Assembly: GCA_035457345.1 (NCBI GenBank)
Contig: DATIBT010000045.1
Location: 1-9,340 of the forward strand
Length of the DNA stretch: 9,340 nucleotides
Direction of reading: 5' to 3'
Source of the DNA: DASTDY01 sp035457345
GTDB lineage: Bacteria; Patescibacteriota; Saccharimonadia; Saccharimonadales; EFPC-124
In this document: in pieces, positions 6,803 to 9,340 of the stretch
Position numbering within the stretch: the stretch's first letter is position 1
Layout of the letters: every line of letters starts with the position of its first letter
The notes under the pieces: generated by a model
What the model saw: only the letters and a program-made list of their open reading frames with translations
What the model was told of the DNA's origin: nothing
Database searches by the model: none
Program-made: the position numbers and the translations under genes

Positions 6803-7642
6803 TTATTTACTTCTTGCACCGCCCGCTACTTCCCGAATGTCGGGCGCAGCTGAGTGGTCCTCTGAGTGGTCATCACTATGCGCCGTGGCCATGCCAAGAT
6901 ACGCAGTTGTGAGCATGATAAAGATGTAAGCCTGGATGGCGCTGAAGAAGATTTCCAGGAAGTAAACAGGAATAGTCGCAGCCCAACCAAAGTTACCGGC
7001 CAGGTCGCCAATGACGTGCAGCAATACTTCACCGGCGTAAATAACACCGAACAAACGCATGCTTAGAGTAACGATTCGGATAAACTCACCAAGCACTTCA
7101 ATAAGACCTATAAACAGGTTCATAGGGTTCCACGGCTTATTGGTGAAATAGTGCTTTAGGTGGCCAAGAATGCCAAGTTCGCGGATCACATAAAACTGCA
7201 CCAACCCAATAGTCAGTACTGCAAGCGCTAAGGTGCCGTTGAGGTCGGTCGTGAAGGGGCGTAGTAGCGGGCTAATCTCGGCGCCGTTCTGGATAGTAAT
7301 ACTGCCCATGCCCGGCAACAAGCCCGACAAATTATTAACCAAAATGAAAGTAAAAAGGGTAATAACAAGCGGCAAATGCTTACGAGCACGCTCGCGGTCG
7401 CCAGCAAAGTTCTCAGTAATTGCCCCCCAAATCATGTCAATGAGTGATTCAACGGCAAAAGCGAACTTAGACTTCGGCCGAGCCGCCGTGCGCTTTGCGG
7501 CCGCAGCCAAAATGAGTATCACGGCAACTGCAGTAATGATACCAAACAACATCGAGTTAGTCACCGCAAGTGGCCCGACATGAAAAACCGGCTCTGCAGC
7601 CAGTGGTACGCCAGATCCTTCTGCTGCAAAAAAACTAAGCAT
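6803..7642 (-). CDS. atpB: F1Fo ATP synthase subunit a
   Basis: Subunit a supplies the two half-channels that pass protons to and from the c-ring. The 279-residue protein is strongly hydrophobic with five or six membrane helices. The essential arginine is Arg196 in LSMRLFG, and the conserved helix with Gln237 (AIQAYIFIMLT) follows. Glu204 in YAGE is also kept. The residue after RLFG, usually Asn, is Val200. A His/Asp-rich tail (AHSDDHSEDHS) follows the last helix. I chose ATG 7642-7640 because AGGAG at 7652-7648 sits five bases before it; an in-frame TTG at 7669 would add nine residues but has no ribosome binding site. It is the first gene of the operon and no atpI precedes it. Confidence 0.96.
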   Translation of the reverse strand: MLSFFAAEGSGVPLAAEPVFHVGPLAVTNSMLFGIITAVAVILILAAAAKRTAARPKSKFAFAVESLIDMIWGAITENFAGDRERARKHLPLVITLFTFILVNNLSGLLPGMGSITIQNGAEISPLLRPFTTDLNGTLALAVLTIGLVQFYVIRELGILGHLKHYFTNKPWNPMNLFIGLIEVLGEFIRIVTLSMRLFGVIYAGEVLLHVIGDLAGNFGWAATIPVYFLEIFFSAIQAYIFIMLTTAYLGMATAHSDDHSEDHSAAPDIREVAGGARSK

Positions 7643-7707
7643 CAGCGCTCCTGTAGCCCATATAAACAAACCCTGATGTATAGTGTCGTTTCTGCATTGA
7701 TGCCACT

Positions 7708-7736
7708 AGTATACCGATTCCTCAAGATATCTTCAA
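7708..7736 (-). promoter_or_regulatory. Promoter of the ATP synthase operon
   Basis: On the minus strand TTGAAG (7736-7731) and TATACT (7713-7708) are separated by 17 bases, a good sigma-70-type match. The predicted start is near 7701, leaving a leader of about 58 bases before ATG 7642. A 10-base palindrome AAGATATCTT (7724-7733) overlaps the -35 and could bind a regulator. Confidence 0.6.
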
Positions 7737-7752
7737 GGGGCGAGAGAATGAC

Positions 7753-7789
7753 TTGACAAGTTGACTTTAAAGCTTATGTATTATATAAT
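7753..7789 (+). promoter_or_regulatory. Promoter of unknown gene A (TTG start at 7851)
   Basis: TTGACT (7761-7766), a 17-base spacer and a perfect TATAAT (7784-7789) form a near-consensus promoter. A second, overlapping promoter may use TTGACA (7753-7758) with TATGTA (7775-7780). The two -35s are direct TTGAC copies eight bases apart. The odd palindrome ACTTG-A-CAAGT (7751-7761) covers the upstream one. It is divergent from the ATP synthase promoter. This is the strongest promoter in the window, with a predicted start near 7796. Confidence 0.75.
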
Positions 7790-7795
7790 TAAATC

Positions 7796-7850
7796 GACCA
7801 CGTGCTGTCTCAGGACGGCGTGAGGTAGACGACAAGCAGAGGAGAAACCC
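7796..7850 (+). promoter_or_regulatory. Structured leader of gene A: 5' hairpin plus CAAGC-GAG element
   Basis: The predicted leader begins with a hairpin at 7801-7822 (9 base pairs including G-U pairs, loop TCAG). The purine-rich element CGACAAGCAGAGG (7830-7842) follows and contains part of the ribosome binding site AGAGGAG; the TTG start comes eight bases after the element. The same order is seen before the genes at 8825 and 9334. The element is the exact reverse complement of the 3' arm of the gene's downstream hairpin (8418-8430). Confidence 0.55.
7830..7842 (+). repeat. Left copy of a 13-nt inverted repeat flanking gene A
   Basis: CGACAAGCAGAGG is exactly complementary to CCTCTGCTTGTCG at 8418-8430. 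The pair flanks the whole coding region, one copy between promoter and start codon and the other in the 3' hairpin. Confidence 0.85.
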
Positions 7851-8378
7851 TTGGGCACCAACGAGACCGTAGTCAGCCTGGCAGGCCACCGAAAGGGCGG
7901 CCCAGGTCAAACCACGGGCACCCTATACCGGTCAACGGGCACCAGTGCTCAGCCGATCGGAGGCAACACCCAGCACAACAACGGATTCCCCATCAACAGC
8001 AACCCCATCCCCAACTCGGGAGCCGTACCCAGCAGGCTCATCGACCTCGAGCTGGGAGCCAGCCTGAGGCCCGACCTGATCGACGACCCCAGCTGGCGGC
8101 TCAGTACGCTCACTGCGTTGACGCAGGCGTACTTCAAGCTCGGAGGCGCCCGGACCAATAGCGGCATTCCGGGGCACGTCTTCGACGATGTGCGCATCGA
8201 GATGGTTGTGGACTTCTACCCCGGTAGTGTCCTGATCGGCCGCGTGCAGGTTGCCTTCCCAGACTACCTGCCGCCGGTGGTCGAGAACCTCATCAGAGAG
8301 TTCATGAAACCCCTCGGTGTCATCGAGTGCTTCACCCGTCCGGGTGGCGTGCTGCTCATGGCGACCGCCCCCCAGTAA
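7851..8378 (+). CDS. Unknown gene A: hypothetical 175-aa protein with disordered N-terminus
   Basis: I do not recognise this protein. Residues 1-60 are rich in Gly, Asn, Thr, Ser and Pro and look disordered. Residues 61-175 look folded: a helix near 83-98, two strands near 113-121 and 126-135 joined by a short YPGS turn, a helix near 141-153 and two short strands near 156-161 and 166-172. There is no signal peptide, membrane helix or Cys/His cluster. The TTG start is chosen because AGAGGAG lies six bases upstream and a near-consensus promoter precedes it; no nearby ATG is available. Codons are very rich in final C or G, more so than in neighbouring genes, which may reflect high expression or a separate origin. 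The C-terminal layout resembles that of unknown gene B (8825-9211), suggesting a paralogous family. The gene is monocistronic, ending in a strong hairpin. Confidence 0.75.
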   Translation: MGTNETVVSLAGHRKGGPGQTTGTLYRSTGTSAQPIGGNTQHNNGFPINSNPIPNSGAVPSRLIDLELGASLRPDLIDDPSWRLSTLTALTQAYFKLGGARTNSGIPGHVFDDVRIEMVVDFYPGSVLIGRVQVAFPDYLPPVVENLIREFMKPLGVIECFTRPGGVLLMATAPQ

Positions 8379-8383
8379 CACCC

Positions 8384-8437
8384 TCGAACGCGATAAGCGG
8401 ACGGGGTGTCGTGTACCCCTCTGCTTGTCGCGTTCGA
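8384..8437 (+). terminator. Long 3' hairpin of gene A without a U-tract
   Basis: Bases 8384-8401 pair with 8420-8437 (18 pairs, two of them G-U). After a bulged C at 8402, bases 8403-8408 pair with 8414-8419, leaving a five-base loop. Such a 24-pair stem six bases after the stop codon could end or protect the mRNA, but no run of T follows, so it is not a standard intrinsic terminator. Its 3' arm contains the exact complement of the gene's leader element. Confidence 0.65.
8418..8430 (-). repeat. Right copy of the 13-nt inverted repeat, in the hairpin 3' arm
   Basis: CCTCTGCTTGTCG is the perfect reverse complement of 7830-7842, which includes part of gene A's ribosome binding site. In the local hairpin the same bases face two G-U pairs and a bulged or mismatched C, so the match to the leader is better than the match to the hairpin partner. 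Confidence 0.85.
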
Positions 8438-8453
8438 AAGCTAACTCTCAGCA

Positions 8454-8462
8454 TGCTATAAT
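8454..8462 (+). promoter_or_regulatory. Extended -10 promoter of the glutaredoxin-like gene
   Basis: TGC-TATAAT (8454-8462) is a perfect extended -10 element; TTCGAA at 8433-8438 is a weak -35 candidate inside the preceding hairpin. The predicted start is near 8469, exactly at an in-frame ATG, so the mRNA is probably leaderless. Confidence 0.6.
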
Positions 8463-8468
8463 ATGGGT

Positions 8469-8741
8469 ATGGATATGGCAGAAAAGACAACTCCGCAAGT
8501 TACCGTTTACAGCAGCCCAACCTGTGCGTTTTGCCACATGGCCATGGACTATTTCAAGCAAAAAGGCGTGCCGTATGTTGAAAAAGACATTAGTGTCGAT
8601 CAAGATGCGCTGCGCTTTGTGCTGGAAAAAGTCGGTCAGGCCGTCACGCCGATTATCACCATTGGCGACCAGATTGTTATTGGTTTTGATCGTCCTCGCA
8701 TAGACGAAGCGCTCAAAGAAATCCAAACCACCGCTGCTTAA
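8469..8741 (+). CDS. Glutaredoxin-like thiol-disulfide protein
   Basis: This small thioredoxin-fold protein has the redox motif CAFC, the cis-proline signature in AVTPIITIG and the glutaredoxin/NrdH-type end motif IGFDRPRIDEAL. The Cys pair lies on the first helix after strand VTVYSSPT. It would reduce disulfides in the cytoplasm, possibly for ribonucleotide reductase or another thiol enzyme; the partner cannot be told from this window. Three in-frame ATGs (8463, 8469, 8475) lie close together. The first directly follows the -10 box and cannot be in the transcript. The second falls at the predicted transcription start, so I chose it, giving 90 residues with Cys19 and Cys22. The third remains possible. 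Length is normal for the family. It lies between the two unknown genes but has its own promoter and lacks the CAAGC-GAG leader. Confidence 0.88.
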   Translation: MDMAEKTTPQVTVYSSPTCAFCHMAMDYFKQKGVPYVEKDISVDQDALRFVLEKVGQAVTPIITIGDQIVIGFDRPRIDEALKEIQTTAA

Positions 8742-8748
8742 ATTCCGA

Positions 8749-8777
8749 TTGGAAACCACTAGCATTAATGCTATAAA
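8749..8777 (+). promoter_or_regulatory. Promoter of unknown gene B
   Basis: TTGGAA (8749-8754), a 17-base spacer and an extended -10, TGC-TATAAA (8769-8777), form a good promoter with a predicted start near 8784. The spacer and -10 overlap a perfect palindrome. Confidence 0.6.
8760..8773 (+). promoter_or_regulatory. 14-bp perfect palindrome over the gene B promoter: candidate operator
   Basis: TAGCATTAATGCTA is a perfect palindrome placed between the -35 and -10 and running into the -10. That is a typical place for a dimeric repressor. No repressor gene is identified in the window. Confidence 0.4.
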
Positions 8778-8783
8778 TTACAT

Positions 8784-8824
8784 CATACACATTGGGTGTA
8801 TAGGCAAGCGAGAGTAGGTGTGCG
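8784..8824 (+). promoter_or_regulatory. Structured leader of gene B: 5' hairpin plus CAAGC-GAG element
   Basis: ATACAC (8785-8790) pairs with GTGTAT (8796-8801) at the predicted mRNA 5' end. GGCAAGCGAGAG (8803-8814) and TAGG (8815-8818) follow, then the TTG start at 8825. The order matches the leaders of gene A and the gene at 9334. Confidence 0.55.
8803..8814 (+). repeat. Left copy of a 12-nt inverted repeat flanking gene B
   Basis: GGCAAGCGAGAG is exactly complementary to CTCTCGCTTGCC at 9247-9258 in the 3' hairpin. Its first 11 bases recur directly at 9311-9321 in the next gene's leader. Confidence 0.85.
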
Positions 8825-9211
8825 TTGGAAGAGACGCCCGACATCACGACCGCCCCTGGCTGGCAAGCGGCATTGAAGGCGCTGGCTGACAGGGTCGAAC
8901 ACTTGGGGCGCTACACACGGGTTGATGTCATAGCCGATGCAATGCGTGCACTCGCCGAAGAAGGGCTTGATGCCCAATTCAGAGAAGGGGGTGATTTCGG
9001 AGTTTTTATTGTGTGCCAAAACGGCAATGAGCCGGTCATCCAGGTGGAGCTCACCACAATGAGCAGCGGCGAACGCCTCGCCGAAGCTCTCAAAAGACTA
9101 GACTCTCCCCTGATCACCGCCATCAAAGTCGAGCCCGGGGCGATGACCCGGTTTGGATGCGAAATATTTTTCGTCGCTCAACCGGCCGGCCTCACAGGCC
9201 GGGACACGTAA
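8825..9211 (+). CDS. Unknown gene B: hypothetical 128-aa protein
   Basis: I do not recognise this family. The protein is soluble and acidic, with helices near 12-27 and 33-46, strands near 57-65 (FGVFIV) and 70-77 (PVIQVELT), a helix near 82-92 and strands near 97-103 and 112-118 (CEIFFVAQ). Two Cys residues (64 and 112) lie in strands and form no metal motif. No signal peptide or membrane segment is seen. The start is TTG, chosen because the promoter, leader hairpin and purine-rich element place the ribosome there; no ATG lies nearby in frame. The helix-strand-strand-helix-strand-strand order and the end ...FFVAQP resemble the end of unknown gene A (...LLMATAP). The same leader and 3' hairpin plan supports a shared origin, though sequence similarity by eye is weak. 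Confidence 0.72.
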   Translation: MEETPDITTAPGWQAALKALADRVEHLGRYTRVDVIADAMRALAEEGLDAQFREGGDFGVFIVCQNGNEPVIQVELTTMSSGERLAEALKRLDSPLITAIKVEPGAMTRFGCEIFFVAQPAGLTGRDT

Positions 9212-9216
9212 TACCC

Positions 9217-9266
9217 GGGATCGCGGTGAGCACACTGCCTACTATTCTCTCGCTTGCCGCGATTCC
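9217..9266 (+). terminator. 3' hairpin of gene B without a U-tract
   Basis: GGGATCGCGGTGAGC (9217-9231) pairs with GCTTGCCGCGATTCC (9252-9266), 15 pairs including three G-U, with a 20-base loop. It starts six bases after the stop codon, as in gene A. No T run follows. The 3' arm and the adjoining loop carry the exact complement of the gene's leader element. Confidence 0.6.
9247..9258 (-). repeat. Right copy of the 12-nt inverted repeat of gene B
   Basis: CTCTCGCTTGCC is the perfect reverse complement of 8803-8814. It straddles the loop and 3' arm of the hairpin, so five of its bases would be free to pair even when the hairpin forms. It can also pair over 11 bases with the leader of the next gene (9311-9321). 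Confidence 0.85.
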
Positions 9267-9281
9267 ATGACCATGTATAAT
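9254..9281 (+). promoter_or_regulatory. Promoter of the gene cut by the right edge
   Basis: A perfect TATAAT (9276-9281) follows TTGCCG (9254-9259) by 16 bases. The -35 lies inside the hairpin arm of gene B. The predicted start is near 9288. Confidence 0.55.
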
Positions 9282-9287
9282 AAGCAA

Positions 9288-9333
9288 GCCGTCAATCCGT
9301 ACGGCACCTTGGCAAGCGAGAAAGAGATTACGC
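9288..9333 (+). promoter_or_regulatory. Structured leader of the third gene, same plan
   Basis: GCCGT (9288-9292) pairs with ACGGC (9301-9305) at the predicted 5' end. GGCAAGCGAGAAAGAGA (9311-9327) follows and a GTG start comes at 9334. Spacing from CAAGC to the start codon is 18, 20 and 21 bases in the three leaders. Confidence 0.5.
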
Positions 9334-9340
9334 GTGACAC
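9334..9340 (+). CDS. Start of a third gene with the same leader, cut by the edge
   Basis: Only GTG ACA C is visible. The call rests entirely on the promoter, leader hairpin and purine-rich element upstream, which match those of genes A and B. Nothing can be said about the product. Confidence 0.35.

Noticed and set aside
7643..7669. Upstream TTG start for subunit a
   Set aside because: No ribosome binding site precedes it, whereas AGGAG lies five bases before ATG 7642.
7932..8381. 149-codon minus-strand frame opposite gene A
   Set aside because: The plus-strand frame has a near-consensus promoter, a strong ribosome binding site and a matching leader and hairpin; the minus frame has none of these.
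7830..9258. Transposons with terminal inverted repeats
   Set aside because: No target-site duplication is seen outside the repeats and no transposase is encoded; the left repeat lies in the ribosome binding region.
8384..9266. The 3' hairpins as integron attC sites with genes A and B as cassettes
   Set aside because: The RYYYAAC and GTTRRRY core sites are not present at the hairpin ends, there is no integrase, and a leaderless glutaredoxin gene lies between without such a site.
1..9340. CRISPR array, tRNA, rRNA or insertion sequence
   Set aside because: No regularly spaced repeats, no cloverleaf or rRNA-like stretch, and no transposase were found on either strand.
1..9340. Recoded UGA (Gly) as in some CPR lineages
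   Set aside because: TGA acts as stop at the end of delta in a conserved ATGA overlap, and no gene needs TGA read through.

Overview
The window looks like chromosomal DNA of a bacterium with a small, tightly packed genome. The standard genetic code fits every gene. Short leaders, probable leaderless mRNAs, frequent GTG/TTG starts, overlapping reading frames, a shortened ATP synthase delta subunit and a tiny gene before a Doc-type toxin would all suit a Candidate Phyla Radiation (Patescibacteria) member, possibly Saccharibacteria. That placement is inference from gene style; no marker gene here fixes it.

Layout. (1) 1-753: two divergent genes of unknown function, the left one (minus strand) cut by the window edge, with back-to-back promoters between them. 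(2) 749-1353: a probable toxin-antitoxin pair, a 40-residue basic protein followed one base later by a Doc/Fic-fold protein with an intact HPFLNGNKR motif. Its promoter overlaps an inverted repeat and predicts a leaderless mRNA. (3) 1350-7736, minus strand: a complete eight-gene F1Fo ATP synthase operon in the order a-c-b-delta-alpha-gamma-beta-epsilon, with its own promoter at about 7731-7713, translationally coupled overlaps and no atpI. The last gene, epsilon, meets the toxin gene tail to tail and the two stop codons share a TTAA, so no terminator fits between them. (4) 7740-9340, plus strand: a glutaredoxin-like gene flanked by two unrecognised genes, plus the first codons of a third gene at the edge.

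The most unusual part is region 4. The two unknown genes and the truncated third gene share a leader plan: a promoter, a small hairpin at the predicted mRNA 5' end, a (G/A)CAAGC-GAG-type purine-rich element at the ribosome binding site, and a TTG or GTG start. Each of the two complete genes ends in a long hairpin without a U-tract. The 3' arm of that hairpin is an exact reverse complement (13 nt and 12 nt) of the gene's own leader element, while the hairpin's 5' arm has changed in ways that mostly keep G-U pairing. This suggests a conserved RNA device joining the two ends of the mRNA, or else short inverted repeats acting on DNA. The two proteins also appear to share a helix-strand-strand-helix-strand-strand C-terminal layout and may be paralogues. 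I do not recognise this arrangement as a described system.

How the genes fit together: the ATP synthase is housekeeping energy metabolism; the Doc pair is a small stress or addiction module placed against the operon's 3' end; glutaredoxin is a thiol-disulfide protein. The unknown genes around it appear independently transcribed.
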